Assembly (NCBI RefSeq): GCF_030816475.1
Contig: NZ_JAUSXF010000001.1
Location: 1,550,001-1,614,000, forward strand
Direction of reading: 5' to 3'
Source of the DNA: Arthrobacter pascens
Lineage (GTDB): Bacteria > Actinomycetota > Actinomycetes > Actinomycetales > Micrococcaceae
DNA length: 64,000 bases
In this document: positions 34,659 through 43,790 of the stretch, piece after piece
Layout: the number at the start of each line of letters is the position of its first letter
Numbering within the stretch: the stretch's first letter is position 1
Program-made: the position numbers and the translations under genes
Notes under the pieces: model-generated
The model's input: the letters and a program-made list of their open reading frames with translations, nothing else
Database searches by the model: none
Told to the model about the DNA's origin: nothing

Positions 34659-35673
34659 GGTTGCCGCTAACGCGCAAGCGATGAAGCGGTGGTTGGGTAA
34701 GGCTGAAACGGCTATCGGCAACCACAGCGACCGGCTGAATGCCATCAATATCTTCCCGGTCGCGGACGGCGATACCGGGACCAATCTCTACCTCACAGTC
34801 CGCGCCGCGGCCCGGGCCCTCAACGCGGACCCCAGCGGGCCCGAAGCTGGTCAATCCGACGTCGGAGCGGTCCTGGCCCGGGCCGGCCAGGCTGCCATGG
34901 AACAGGCGCGCGGAAATTCCGGGACGCTTTTCTCGGTTTTCCTGTGCGCCGCGGCCGAGCCGCTGGTGGGCCACACCCGCCTGACGTCCACGCTCCTGGC
35001 GGCTGCCCTGAACCGCGCCCAGATCCGTGCCTGGTCCGCCCTGAGCGACCCGGTTCCCGGAACCATGCTCTCGGTGATGGAAGGGGCTGCCCGTTCCGCC
35101 GCGGCTGTGGATGCCGGGCAGAACGGCGATGACAGCAATCACGCCCTGGGACTGGCGCTCGATGCGGCCGTGGAGGGTGCGCTTGCTGCGGTGATCCGTA
35201 CTGAAGTCCAGCTGGACGCCCTGCAGGCCGCGCATGTCGTCGACGCCGGCGGCGTTGGCATGCTCCTCATCCTTGACTGCCTCCGTTCGGCCGTCCTTGG
35301 GGAGGAACTGCAAAGCGAGCTCCTGGACGGCCTGCACGGCTATGACGTCCAGGATCCGCACATCCACAACGACATGCCCGACGACGACGGCGTGGAAGTC
35401 ATGTGCACCATCAGCCTGTCGCCCCTGAACGCAGCCACCCTTCGGCAGCGCCTGGACGAGATCGGTGAGTCAGTCATCATGAGCCAGGTGGGCAATTCCT
35501 CTGACGCGGACGGCAACTACCGCTGGCGGGTCCATGTCCACGTCGCCGACGCAGACCCTGCAGTCCGGCTTATCCGCTCCCTCGGGGACCCCACGCAAAT
35601 CACCGTCAGTGAGCTCGCCCTGCCCCGTGATCCCCAAGCAGACCCGGTGAACTTCAATGGGCATGAGCGCTGA
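34648..35673 (+). CDS. DAK2-domain protein (dihydroxyacetone kinase-like, YloV/FakA-related)
   Basis: This 341-aa protein carries the DAK2 signature NIFPVADGDTGTNLYLTVRA, an ARGNSGTLFSVFLCA segment and VVDAGGVGMLLILDCLRS. The family includes FakA, which phosphorylates fatty acids bound to a DegV-type partner. This copy is shorter than the roughly 550-residue members because the C-terminal part is abbreviated. The TTG at 34648 is preferred as start: GGGGGATGGG lies upstream and homologues usually have 10-15 residues before the RTW/KRW position. An ATG at 34681 is the alternative. Its 3' end overlaps recG by about 17 bp, implying coupling. Confidence 0.78.
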   Translation: MQTKVAANAQAMKRWLGKAETAIGNHSDRLNAINIFPVADGDTGTNLYLTVRAAARALNADPSGPEAGQSDVGAVLARAGQAAMEQARGNSGTLFSVFLCAAAEPLVGHTRLTSTLLAAALNRAQIRAWSALSDPVPGTMLSVMEGAARSAAAVDAGQNGDDSNHALGLALDAAVEGALAAVIRTEVQLDALQAAHVVDAGGVGMLLILDCLRSAVLGEELQSELLDGLHGYDVQDPHIHNDMPDDDGVEVMCTISLSPLNAATLRQRLDEIGESVIMSQVGNSSDADGNYRWRVHVHVADADPAVRLIRSLGDPTQITVSELALPRDPQADPVNFNGHER

Positions 35674-37948
35674 ACTTGACCTGGGCCTTGAACGCCGGAT
35701 CGGAAAGCGCTCCGCTGCCGTCATAGAGAAGCATCTCGGCATCACGACCGTGGGCGGCCTGCTGAACTACTTCCCGCGCCGGTACCTGGACCGGGGCGAA
35801 CTGACGCCAATCAGCGAGGTCCCGCTGGACGAGGACGTCACTCTCATCGCCCGCGTCGTCTCCAGCAGCACGCGCTCCATGCGGGCCCGCCGGGGAACCA
35901 TCACCGACGTCGTCATTTCCGACGACGACGGACAGACGGGTCTCCGGGTGGTGGGCGGCCGCGACTACCGTGGCAAAGTCCCGGGAACCCTCAAGGTCAG
36001 CTTCTTTAATGGCTACCGGGCCAAAGCGGAGCTTCTCCAGGGACGCAGGGCCTTGTTCTCGGGCAAGGTCACCCGGTTCGGCGGTTCGCTGGGGCTTACC
36101 AACCCGGATTTCCTCCTCCTGGACGAGGACCCCTTCACGAAGGGAAGGGACCCGGAGCAGCTGGCGGCCATGCCCATTCCGGTCTACCCCGCCACGGCCA
36201 AACTCACCAGCTGGTCCATCCAGAAGGTCATTGCCACGCTCCTGGAAACGGTGGACCTGGGAACGCTTCCCGATCCCGTACCCGCCGCGGTTTCGGTCCG
36301 GGAGAAATTCCTCCCGATGGCCGAAGCCTACCGGCTCATCCACGCGCCGGAGACGCCTAAGGACTGGCAGCGGGCCCGGGACCGCTTCAGGTTTCAGGAA
36401 GCCCTGGTCCTGCAGTCCGCCCTTGCCCGGCGGCGCGCCCAGCTGGCGGCGGAGGAGGCCACTGCAAGGCGTTCGGTCCCGGACGGGCTCCTGTCGGCCT
36501 TCGACAGGCAGCTGCCCTTCACCCTCACGGCCGGCCAGTCCGCCGTCGGCAAGACGCTCTCCGAGGAACTCGGACAGGACGCTCCCATGAACCGCCTGCT
36601 TCAGGGCGACGTCGGCTCCGGAAAGACGATCGTGGCCCTCCGCGCCATGCTGCAGGTCATCGACGCCGGGGGACAGGCAGCCTTGCTTGCCCCCACTGAG
36701 GTGCTCGCTGCCCAGCACTACGAATCGATCCGCCGCACCCTCGGCTCCCTGTCGCGGGATCCGATGCTCTCCGGGGACGGACTGCTCGCCGGTCTGGGCG
36801 GAAATGGCGTGCAGGTCACCATGCTGACCGGATCTATGCCCACCGCGGCGCGCAAGCGGGCCCTGCTCGACGCCGCCTCGGGGACGGCCGGCATCGTGAT
36901 CGGGACGCACGCGCTCCTCAGCGAGAACGTGTCCTTTCACGACCTTGGCCTGATCGTGGTGGACGAGCAGCACCGCTTCGGCGTGGAGCAGCGAGATGTC
37001 CTGAGATCCAAGGCCAGCAAGCCTCCGCATCTGCTCGTCATGACAGCGACACCCATCCCGCGCACCGTGGCCATGACCGTTTTCGGCGATCTCGAAACCT
37101 CGGTGCTGGACGAACTTCCGGCGGGCAGGGCACCCATCTCCACCCATGTGGTGGGACTGTTCGAGAACCCGGGCTGGGCGGGACGCATCTGGTCCCGTTC
37201 CCGCGAGGAGATCGACGCAGGGCACCAGGTCTATGTCGTGTGTCCTCGCATTGGAACGGACGACGACGGCGACTTCAGTCCCGGGGAAGCGGAACCTTCC
37301 CCCGCGGACCTGGAAGGCGACGGCGCCGCACGCGAGCTCGCGTCGGTGACTACCATCGTCGAACATCTCCAGCAGGAGCCCTCGCTTGCCGGCATCCCGG
37401 TGGCACCGCTTCACGGCCGGCAGGAACCCGCAGCCAAGACGGCGGCCATGGCAGACTTCACGGCAAACAGGATCAAACTGCTGGTGTCCACCACTGTCAT
37501 CGAAGTGGGCGTTGACGTCCACAACGCCACCCTGATGGTCATCCTCGACGCCGACCGGTTCGGCATTTCCCAGCTGCACCAGCTCCGCGGCCGGGTCGGC
37601 CGGGGCGGGCTGCCCGGTACCTGCCTGCTGGTCACCACGCTGGAACCCGGGCATCCAAGCCGGCGCAGGCTTGACGCCGTCGCCTCCACCACCGACGGTT
37701 TCCAGCTGTCCCAGGAGGACCTGAAGCTCCGGCGGGAGGGTGACATCCTGGGTGCTTCGCAGTCCGGCGGCCGTTCCACCCTGAGGCTCCTCAGGGTGCT
37801 GGAGCACGAGGACATCATTGCCCGTGCCAGGCAGGACGCCCAGGACATCGTGGGCCATGACCCCTCCTTGGAGCGTCATCCGTGGCTGGCCGGGGCAATC
37901 GATGAGTACCTGAACCCCGAGAAGGAGGCCTTCCTTGAACGAGGATGA
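35657..37948 (+). CDS. recG: ATP-dependent DNA helicase RecG
   Basis: The 763-aa helicase remodels stalled replication forks and Holliday junctions. The N-terminal wedge/OB region is visible (GLLNYFPRRYLDRG, VVSSSTRSMRARRGTITDVV). Helicase motifs follow: Walker A LLQGDVGSGKTIVALRAML near 313, the DEAD-equivalent VVDEQHRFGVEQRD, TATPIPRT, then VEVGVDVHNATLM and the RecG signature QLHQLRGRVGRG. Length is slightly above the usual 690-750 residues. An internal ATG at 35663 is an equally possible start. It overlaps the upstream DAK2 gene, while rsmD follows 63 bp later. Confidence 0.95.
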   Translation: MGMSAELDLGLERRIGKRSAAVIEKHLGITTVGGLLNYFPRRYLDRGELTPISEVPLDEDVTLIARVVSSSTRSMRARRGTITDVVISDDDGQTGLRVVGGRDYRGKVPGTLKVSFFNGYRAKAELLQGRRALFSGKVTRFGGSLGLTNPDFLLLDEDPFTKGRDPEQLAAMPIPVYPATAKLTSWSIQKVIATLLETVDLGTLPDPVPAAVSVREKFLPMAEAYRLIHAPETPKDWQRARDRFRFQEALVLQSALARRRAQLAAEEATARRSVPDGLLSAFDRQLPFTLTAGQSAVGKTLSEELGQDAPMNRLLQGDVGSGKTIVALRAMLQVIDAGGQAALLAPTEVLAAQHYESIRRTLGSLSRDPMLSGDGLLAGLGGNGVQVTMLTGSMPTAARKRALLDAASGTAGIVIGTHALLSENVSFHDLGLIVVDEQHRFGVEQRDVLRSKASKPPHLLVMTATPIPRTVAMTVFGDLETSVLDELPAGRAPISTHVVGLFENPGWAGRIWSRSREEIDAGHQVYVVCPRIGTDDDGDFSPGEAEPSPADLEGDGAARELASVTTIVEHLQQEPSLAGIPVAPLHGRQEPAAKTAAMADFTANRIKLLVSTTVIEVGVDVHNATLMVILDADRFGISQLHQLRGRVGRGGLPGTCLLVTTLEPGHPSRRRLDAVASTTDGFQLSQEDLKLRREGDILGASQSGGRSTLRLLRVLEHEDIIARARQDAQDIVGHDPSLERHPWLAGAIDEYLNPEKEAFLERG

Positions 37949-38011
37949 CGCGGCTTTGCACCGAACAGCCGGGACGGCCGGAACCTCGGGTCCTTCAGGC
38001 AGGGTCCGGAC

Positions 38012-38635
38012 ATGAGCCGGATTATTGCAGGAGCCGCCGGCGGCACTCCACTAGTCAATGTTCCGGGCAGCATGACGCGGCCCACGACAGACCGGGTCAA
38101 GGAAGCGCTGTTCTCGCGCCTCGACGCCTTCGGCGTCATTGCCGGCTCCCGGGTCCTGGACCTGTATGCGGGGTCTGGATCGCTGGGCGTCGAGAGCGGC
38201 AGCAGGGGCGCTGACACCGTGGACCTGGTGGAGTTCGATGCCAAGGCAAGCGCCGTCTGCCAACGTAACGCGGACCTGATCAACGGGGTGGTGGGACGCA
38301 AAGCGGTCACTGTGCACCGGTCCCGGGTGGAGTCATTCCTGGAACGGGCGGTGGATGGAAGCAGCTGGGACCTGGTTTTCCTGGATCCCCCGTATCCACT
38401 GGACGAACCGGCATTATCGGCGGTGCTGGAGAAACTCTCCGCCCATCTCGCTTCGTCCGCCGTGGTGGTTGTCGAAAGGTCGTCCCGGTCACCGGAACCG
38501 GACTGGCCGGACGGTATGGAACGCTTTGCGGAGAAGAAGTATGGGGAAACCAGGCTCTGGTTCGCCGAACCCTCGGTGCCTGACGCCATCCAGGATGACC
38601 TGGTTATTGACGCGCTGGGCCCGTCCGGTGGTTGA
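38012..38635 (+). CDS. rsmD: 16S rRNA (guanine(966)-N(2))-methyltransferase
   Basis: The 207-aa enzyme methylates G966 of 16S rRNA with S-adenosylmethionine. The N-terminus MSRIIAGAAGGTPL and the segment TRPTTDRVKEALFSRLD are typical of RsmD. The cofactor loop is VLDLYAGSGSLGVE near residue 50, and the catalytic DPPY sits in LVFLDPPYPLD near 125. The upstream 67 bp in another frame are not conserved, so ATG 38012 is used. The gene ends 3 bp from the convergent spermidine-synthase-like gene. Confidence 0.93.
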   Translation: MSRIIAGAAGGTPLVNVPGSMTRPTTDRVKEALFSRLDAFGVIAGSRVLDLYAGSGSLGVESGSRGADTVDLVEFDAKASAVCQRNADLINGVVGRKAVTVHRSRVESFLERAVDGSSWDLVFLDPPYPLDEPALSAVLEKLSAHLASSAVVVVERSSRSPEPDWPDGMERFAEKKYGETRLWFAEPSVPDAIQDDLVIDALGPSGG

Positions 38636-38638
38636 GGC

Positions 38639-39424
38639 CTAGCCAGCCAGGGCGTCCAGTTCCACGCCTGTCAGCACCTTCGCCGGGTGGGGGCCGCGCG
38701 CCATGAGTTCGGCTGTCCACCCGGCGGGCCACGTTGTCTGGGTTCCGGCAAGGATGATGTTGCCGGGGTAGCGGCCGGCGAACATCCCGGCTTCAGCGAA
38801 GGCAGCCACGTCGGCCATGGCGCGCCGCATCGCGGCCACCTGGCTCCGCACCAGGGTGAGCCCGGGCTCGTCGCCTACGTTCACGATCAGCAGCCCGTCC
38901 GGCTCCAGGCGTGCACGGGCCTCCCGGTAGAAGGCCTCGCAGGCGATGTGCTCCGGAGCTGCCGGGCCGGAGAAGATGTCCAGGATCACGACGTCGAAGC
39001 GCAGTCCCGGTTCCAGCTCCGTCAGGGCATCCCTCGCGTCGCCGATGATGGTGCGCAGGTCCGTTCCCTCCGGGAGGGGGAGCTGCTGCAGCACAAAATC
39101 CAACAGCTCGCGCTCAAGCTCCACCGCGTACTGGACGGAGCCCGGCCTGGTGGCCTGGATGTAGCGGGCAAGGGTCAGCGCGCCGGCCCCGAGGTGGAGT
39201 GCCGTGAGCGGCGTCCCTGCCGGCTTGGCAAGATCTACGAGGTGGCCGATCCTGCGCAGGTATTCGTAGAAGATCTCCTCGGGCCGGGCCAGGTTCACGT
39301 GGGACTGTTCAGCTCCGCCGATGCTTAGGACGAATGAGCCGTCCGTGAAGGCATCCGGCTGGATCGAGGCGTGCTGGCCTGTGGTCCTCAGGAACCTGGC
39401 GCGTGTGCTTCCGGCCTCAGGCAT
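38639..39424 (-). CDS. Spermidine synthase-like methyltransferase-fold protein
   Basis: This 261-aa protein has the Rossmann fold of spermidine synthases: LTALHLGAGALTLARYIQ, YAVELERELLDFVLQQLPLP, TIIGDARDALTELEPGLRFD, VVILDIFSGPAAPEHIA and LLIVNVGDEPGLTL. The aminopropyltransferase-specific residues are not clearly retained, so this may be one of the common actinobacterial spermidine-synthase homologues of unknown substrate. The start ATG shares one base with the stop of the upstream aminotransferase (TGATG), implying translational coupling. An earlier start at 39541 would overlap that gene by over 100 bp and is rejected. Confidence 0.78.
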   Translation of the reverse strand: MPEAGSTRARFLRTTGQHASIQPDAFTDGSFVLSIGGAEQSHVNLARPEEIFYEYLRRIGHLVDLAKPAGTPLTALHLGAGALTLARYIQATRPGSVQYAVELERELLDFVLQQLPLPEGTDLRTIIGDARDALTELEPGLRFDVVILDIFSGPAAPEHIACEAFYREARARLEPDGLLIVNVGDEPGLTLVRSQVAAMRRAMADVAAFAEAGMFAGRYPGNIILAGTQTTWPAGWTAELMARGPHPAKVLTGVELDALAG

Positions 39425-40653
39425 CAGAGCTTTCCGCTGAGACCGGCCAGCCGGGACGCAGCTTCTTCCAGGACTTCCACTTTCTTGCAGAACGCGAACC
39501 GAAGCAGGCTGCGCGTCCTTTCGGCACCCTGCGGGTGGCAAAAGACGGGGACGGGGATGGCGGCCACTCCCACCAGCCCCGGAAGTCTCCGGGCGAGGTC
39601 AACAGAATCCGTGATGCCCAGTGGTGCGGTGTCCACGTTCACGAAGTAGGTCCCCTGGGGAGAATAGACGTCGAATCCCGCGGCCTGGAGGCCTTCGCTG
39701 AGGATGTCACGCTTGCGCCGGAGGGTGTCCGCGACACCCTGGTAGAACTCGTCCGGGAGCGCCAGGGCCGTTGCGATGGCTGCCTGGAAAGGTGTTCCGG
39801 AGCTGTACGTGAGGAACTGCTTCACCGTGCGGATGGCTGCCACGAGCTCCTGCGGGCCGGACAGCCAGCCGATCTTCCAACCAGTGAACGAAAAAGTCTT
39901 TCCGGCGGAGGAGATGGTGACGGTCCTGTCCCCGGCACCGGGCAGGGTGGCCACTGGGATGTGGCTGACGCCGAAGGTGAGGTGTTCGTACACTTCATCG
40001 GTGATGATCAGGCAGTCGTTCCGGCGGGCCAGGTCAACCACGTGCTCGAGGACCTGGCGCGGGAAAACCGCACCTGTGGGATTGTGCGGATTATTCAGGA
40101 GAACTATCCGGGTGCGCTCGCTGAAGGCCGCCTCGAGGGCGTCCATGTCGGGGAGGAAATCCGGCGCCAGCAACGGTGCTGTGACATGGGTTGCGCCGGA
40201 AAGCCCGATGACTGCGCCGTAGGAGTCATAGAAGGGCTCGAAGGTCAGCACTTCATCACCGGGACCGGCGAACGCCAGGAGTGCAGCCGCGATGCCCTCC
40301 GTTGCGCCGGTGGTGACCAGGACCTCAGTCTGCGGGGCCGGGGAGAGGCCGTAGAACCGCTGTTGGTGGGCAGAGACCGCCTCCCGCAGTTCAAGAATGC
40401 CTTTGCCCGGCGCGTACTGGTTGGCGCCTGCCGCTATCGCAGCCTGCGCCGCGTCCTTGATTTCCGCCGGCCCGTCCTCGTCAGGAAATCCCTGCCCAAG
40501 GTTGATGGCCCCGGTCCGCTGGGCAAGCGCAGTCATCTCCTCGAAGATGGTGATCCCGAGTTGGCCGTCAGGACCCAGCAGGTTGGCACCGAGGGCCGCA
40601 CGCTGCCAGGGAGCCGGAGCCGAGGCCTTGAAAAGTTCCCTTGGTGGATGCAT
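39424..40653 (-). CDS. Class I/II pyridoxal-phosphate aminotransferase (DapC-like)
   Basis: This 409-aa cytoplasmic enzyme has fold-type I aminotransferase features: GAINLGQGFPDEDGP near residue 48, NQYAPGKGILELREAVSAHQ, TTGATEGIAAALLAF, ILLNNPHNPTGAVFPRQVLE, ITDEVYEHLTF and the PLP lysine in SSAGKTFSFTGWKIGWLSGP. It resembles enzymes annotated as N-succinyldiaminopimelate aminotransferase or methionine aminotransferase (YbdL type); sequence alone does not choose. The frame is open for 78 more codons upstream but that part opposes coaD, so ATG 40653 is used. It is divergent from coaD (44 bp apart). Confidence 0.85.
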   Translation of the reverse strand: MHPPRELFKASAPAPWQRAALGANLLGPDGQLGITIFEEMTALAQRTGAINLGQGFPDEDGPAEIKDAAQAAIAAGANQYAPGKGILELREAVSAHQQRFYGLSPAPQTEVLVTTGATEGIAAALLAFAGPGDEVLTFEPFYDSYGAVIGLSGATHVTAPLLAPDFLPDMDALEAAFSERTRIVLLNNPHNPTGAVFPRQVLEHVVDLARRNDCLIITDEVYEHLTFGVSHIPVATLPGAGDRTVTISSAGKTFSFTGWKIGWLSGPQELVAAIRTVKQFLTYSSGTPFQAAIATALALPDEFYQGVADTLRRKRDILSEGLQAAGFDVYSPQGTYFVNVDTAPLGITDSVDLARRLPGLVGVAAIPVPVFCHPQGAERTRSLLRFAFCKKVEVLEEAASRLAGLSGKL

Positions 40654-40696
40654 CCAGTCATGGTATCCCGGCCTTGGGATGCGGTAGGTTCGGAGC

Positions 40697-41197
40697 ATGA
40701 GACGTGCTGTTTGCCCCGGATCCTTCGACCCCATCCACAACGGCCATCTCGAGGTTATTGCCCGCGCCGCAGGCCTTTTCGATGAGGTCATCGTGGCCGT
40801 GTCCACCAACATTTCCAAGAAGTACAGGTTCAGCCTCGGGGACCGCATCGACATGGCGCGTGAAACGCTGGCGTCGCTGAAAGGCATCGTGGTGGAGCCG
40901 GTGGGTGAGGGGCTACTGGCGGAATACTGCCGGCAACGGGGTGTATCGGCGATCGTGAAGGGTCTGCGGTCCTCGTCCGATTTCGACTACGAACTTCCCA
41001 TGGCCACCATGAACCGCCAGCTGAGCGGCGTGGAAACTGTGTTCCTGCCCGCCGAAGCGCATTACCTGCATCTGTCGTCAACGCTGATCAAGGAAGTCGC
41101 GGGCCTGGGTGGCAACGTGTCCGATTACGTGCCCCGCTCGGTGCAAAAGAGGCTGCTGGCTGGCGAGTCTCCACCCGACCAGCGGCCGAGAGGGTAG
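40697..41197 (+). CDS. coaD: Phosphopantetheine adenylyltransferase
   Basis: The 166-aa enzyme transfers AMP from ATP to 4'-phosphopantetheine, the penultimate step of coenzyme A synthesis. Family marks are CPGSFDPIHNGHLEVIARAA at residues 6-25, containing the T/HxGH nucleotidyl motif, KGLRSSSDFDYELPMATMNR, ETVFLPAEAHYLHLSSTLIK and the C-terminal VPRSVQKRL. Length is normal for CoaD (about 160). It begins at an ATG in the short divergent region shared with the aminotransferase. Confidence 0.95.
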   Translation: MRRAVCPGSFDPIHNGHLEVIARAAGLFDEVIVAVSTNISKKYRFSLGDRIDMARETLASLKGIVVEPVGEGLLAEYCRQRGVSAIVKGLRSSSDFDYELPMATMNRQLSGVETVFLPAEAHYLHLSSTLIKEVAGLGGNVSDYVPRSVQKRLLAGESPPDQRPRG

Positions 41198-41234
41198 GCT
41201 GGTCCGGTACTTCGGTGGCCGTCACCGGCCTGGT

Positions 41235-41264
41235 TTGAGTCCCCAAGGTTCTTCAGGCTAAGAT
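41235..41264 (+). promoter_or_regulatory. Sigma-70-type promoter candidate for yceD-rpmF
   Basis: TTGAGT (41235-41240) and TAAGAT (41259-41264) are separated by 18 bp, about 30 bp upstream of the apparent translation start. Spacing and both hexamers fit the housekeeping sigma factor of actinobacteria. No transcript data are available. Confidence 0.6.
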
Positions 41265-41297
41265 AGTACGTCGGTCATATGTTCAACAGGAGTTCTC

Positions 41298-41846
41298 ATT
41301 AAGCGAGATGCTAGTTCGCCCTTGGCGTTCGACGTCAAGGACCTTGGGCGCAGCCCGGGAAGTATGCGAACACTTCAAGAACATGTACCCGCACCAAGTG
41401 ATCTTGGTGTGGCACTCATTGGCGTTCAGGAAGGCTCGGATATCGAGCTGGATCTGAGGCTTGAGGCCGTACACGAAGGAATTCTGGTTTCAGGAACCGC
41501 AGTCGCCGAAGTAACCGGTGAATGCGGCCGATGCCTGGATCCCCTTGCGTATGACCTTGAGGTCAATGTGCAAGAACTTTTCTTCTATGAAGGCGTCCTG
41601 CTTTCGGATGAAGAAGATGATGAAGAGCAACGTCGAGTCGAGCACGATGTAATCGATCTTGAACCGGTGTTGCGGGACGCGGTTGTCACCATGCTGCCGT
41701 TCCAGCCGGTGTGCCGGGAAGACTGCCAGGGCCTTTGCTCCGAATGCGGAGCTCGCCTGGAAGACGAGCCGGGGCACCACCACGAGGTCTTGGATCCTCG
41801 CTGGGCTGCCCTAGCTGATATGGCTAAGCCTGACCGGCAAAATTGA
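41298..41846 (+). CDS. yceD: YceD/DUF177 family protein, apparently starting at ATT
   Basis: This DUF177 protein of about 182 aa precedes rpmF in most bacteria and is linked to rRNA or ribosome accumulation. Conserved parts are FDVKDLGRSPGSMRTLQEHV, GECGRCLDPLAYDL, and DPVCREDCQGLC-like VCREDCQGLCSECGARLED with a cysteine set. No ATG, GTG or CTG lies in frame near the expected N-terminus. CAGGAG (41287-41292) is placed 5 bp before an ATT at 41298, giving IKRDASSPLAFDVKDLGR, which matches the usual N-terminal length. TTG at 41322 is the conventional alternative but would cut about eight residues and has no ribosome-binding site. Confidence 0.8.
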   Translation: MKRDASSPLAFDVKDLGRSPGSMRTLQEHVPAPSDLGVALIGVQEGSDIELDLRLEAVHEGILVSGTAVAEVTGECGRCLDPLAYDLEVNVQELFFYEGVLLSDEEDDEEQRRVEHDVIDLEPVLRDAVVTMLPFQPVCREDCQGLCSECGARLEDEPGHHHEVLDPRWAALADMAKPDRQN

Positions 41847-41882
41847 TTTGTACGTGTTTGTCTAGAGAGAAATGAGTTAGCC

Positions 41883-42086
41883 GTGGCTGTTCCCAAGCGG
41901 AAAATGTCTCGCTCGAATACCCGCGCCCGCCGCTCCCAGTGGAAGGCAACTGCCCCCCACCTGGTGAAGACCGTAGAGAACGGCCAGGTTACCTACAGCC
42001 TGCCGCACCAGGCAAAGGTCGTTACCGACTCGGCTGGCACTGCGCTGTTCCTTGAGTACAAGGGACGCAAGGTCGCGGACGTCTAA
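41883..42086 (+). CDS. rpmF: 50S ribosomal protein L32
   Basis: This is the complete 67-aa L32: [20 protein letters not shown], then [20 protein letters not shown] and a short basic C-terminus. It lacks the CxxC pairs of the zinc-binding form and so belongs to the zinc-independent (C-minus) type. The start is GTG at 41883. It sits 36 bp after yceD and 18 bp before rnc, the normal order for this region. Confidence 0.97.
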   Translation: MAVPKRKMSRSNTRARRSQWKATAPHLVKTVENGQVTYSLPHQAKVVTDSAGTALFLEYKGRKVADV

Positions 42087-42104
42087 TCGGCCATTCAGGC
42101 TGAC

Positions 42105-42836
42105 ATGATGTCTTCAACTGAAGAGCTTCTGAAGCGTCTCGGTGTCTCCATTGACGCCGGGACGCTTCGTCTTGCGCTCACCCACAGGTCCTACGCCTAC
42201 GAAAACGGCGGTATCCCCACTAACGAGCGGCTGGAATTCCTGGGCGACTCCATCCTGGGATTTTCCGTGACGGATGCGCTGTACCGTGACAACCCCACTC
42301 TGCCCGAAGGTGACCTCGCCAAGCGGCGGTCCGCCGTGGTCAGCACGCGTGCGCTGGCCGGTATCGGCCGCAGCCTGGGTATTGGCGACTACATCTACCT
42401 CGGCCAGGGCGAAAAGCTCACCGAGGGCAAGAACAAGGCGTCCATCCTCGCTGACACCATGGAAGCCCTGATTGGCGCGACCTATGTGTCCAATGACATC
42501 GAGACTGCCCGGCAGCTGGTGATGCGCCTGATCGGCCCGCTCCTGAAGGACGCTGCCGCGCTCGGTGCGGGAACTGACTGGAAGACCAGCATCCAGGAGC
42601 TGGCAGCGAGCCGGCAGCTGGGCAGCATCCACTACGCGGTGCAGGGGTCAGGGCCGGATCACGCCCGCACGTTCACTGCCGTGCTGGAAATCGGCGGCAC
42701 CGCCTACGGCAAGGGATCCGGACACTCCAAGAAGGAAGCGGAGCAGGAAGCTGCCGCCGATGCCTGGCGGGTGCTCTCCGGGACTATCGCTTCGGTGCAG
42801 ACCGCCGGCCCGGCCGATTCTGCTGCAAACGTCTAG
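42105..42836 (+). CDS. rnc: Ribonuclease III
   Basis: The 243-aa endonuclease cuts double-stranded RNA and processes rRNA precursors. The catalytic signature NERLEFLGDSILGF lies near residues 40-53. The second acidic site is in ILADTMEALIGATYV. A C-terminal double-stranded RNA-binding domain follows (DWKTSIQELAASRQLGSIHY to SGHSKKEAEQEAAADAWRVL). Two adjacent ATGs (42105 and 42108) are possible starts. It is followed 6 bp later by mutM, so both are probably in the yceD-rpmF operon. Confidence 0.96.
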   Translation: MMSSTEELLKRLGVSIDAGTLRLALTHRSYAYENGGIPTNERLEFLGDSILGFSVTDALYRDNPTLPEGDLAKRRSAVVSTRALAGIGRSLGIGDYIYLGQGEKLTEGKNKASILADTMEALIGATYVSNDIETARQLVMRLIGPLLKDAAALGAGTDWKTSIQELAASRQLGSIHYAVQGSGPDHARTFTAVLEIGGTAYGKGSGHSKKEAEQEAAADAWRVLSGTIASVQTAGPADSAANV

Positions 42837-42842
42837 GCTGTC

Positions 42843-43790
42843 ATGCCGGAACTCCCGGAAGTGGAGGTCGTCCGCCGCGGCCTGGTGAACTGGGTCCGGG
42901 GCCGGACCATCAATGGAGTGGACGTCCTGGATGAGCGTTCCATCCGGCGCCATGCCTTGGGCCGCGAGGACTTCACAGGCAATCTGGTGGGTGCCACTGT
43001 GACGGACGTGGTCCGCAGGGGGAAATTCCTGTGGATGCCGCTGCAGGACGACGCCGACAGCTACGGACCTCCCGCCGTCGCGCTCATGGCGCATCTTGGA
43101 ATGAGCGGCCAGCTCCTCATGCAGGACGACAGCGTTCCTGACGAGAAGCATCTGAAAGTCAGGCTTCGCCTCAGCGCCCGGGAAGGGATGCCCGAACAGC
43201 TACGGTTTGTGGACCAGCGAATTTTCGGTGGGCTGTTCGTCACGTCGCTGGTCCCCACGGACGACGGCGCCCCCGGCGGCCTTGCCGAATCCCCGCTTCC
43301 CCTGATCGCGGAGGAGGCCTCGCACATCGCCAGGGATCCCCTGGACCCGGCGTTCTCCTTCGAGCTGTTCTACCGCAGGCTCCGGAAGCGGAGGACGGGC
43401 CTCAAACGTGCGCTGCTGGACCAGGGCCTGGTGTCCGGAATCGGGAACATCTACGCAGACGAAGCCCTGTGGCGGGCAAAACTGCACTTTGCCAGGCCCA
43501 CAGACACCCTGCGCCGGAACGAGGCCGAAACAGTCCTGGACTGTGCCCGGGAAGTCATGCAGGATGCCCTGGCCGCCGGCGGGACCAGCTTCGATTCCCT
43601 CTACGTGAATGTCAACGGCGCCTCCGGATACTTCGAGCGTTCACTCAATGCCTACGGCCGCGAAGGGCAGCCCTGCGGCCGTTGCGCCGCTGCGGGAATC
43701 ACCTCTGCCATCCGGCGGGATCAATTCATGAACCGCTCCTCCTACACCTGTCCGGTATGCCAGCCGAAGCCCCGAAGGGGGCGATGGTAG
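42843..43790 (+). CDS. mutM: Formamidopyrimidine-DNA glycosylase
   Basis: The 315-aa repair enzyme removes oxidised purines such as 8-oxoguanine and nicks the site. The catalytic N-terminus [14 protein letters not shown] includes Pro2 and Glu3. The helix-two-turn-helix is in [20 protein letters not shown]. The C-terminal zinc finger is complete: CGRC near residue 278 and CPVC near 303, joined by [18 protein letters not shown]. The length is slightly above average owing to an inserted loop around residues 135-150 ([15 protein letters not shown]). Confidence 0.96.
   Translation: MPELPEVEVVRRGLVNWVRGRTINGVDVLDERSIRRHALGREDFTGNLVGATVTDVVRRGKFLWMPLQDDADSYGPPAVALMAHLGMSGQLLMQDDSVPDEKHLKVRLRLSAREGMPEQLRFVDQRIFGGLFVTSLVPTDDGAPGGLAESPLPLIAEEASHIARDPLDPAFSFELFYRRLRKRRTGLKRALLDQGLVSGIGNIYADEALWRAKLHFARPTDTLRRNEAETVLDCAREVMQDALAAGGTSFDSLYVNVNGASGYFERSLNAYGREGQPCGRCAAAGITSAIRRDQFMNRSSYTCPVCQPKPRRGRW

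Noticed and set aside
35654..37879. 741-codon open frame on the minus strand opposite recG
   Set aside because: It is antisense to a full-length RecG, shows no family motif and has the Arg/Gly/Asp-rich composition expected from an opposite frame in G+C-rich DNA.
39403..40785. 460-codon plus-strand frame opposite the aminotransferase
   Set aside because: The aminotransferase has all catalytic motifs; the opposite frame has none.
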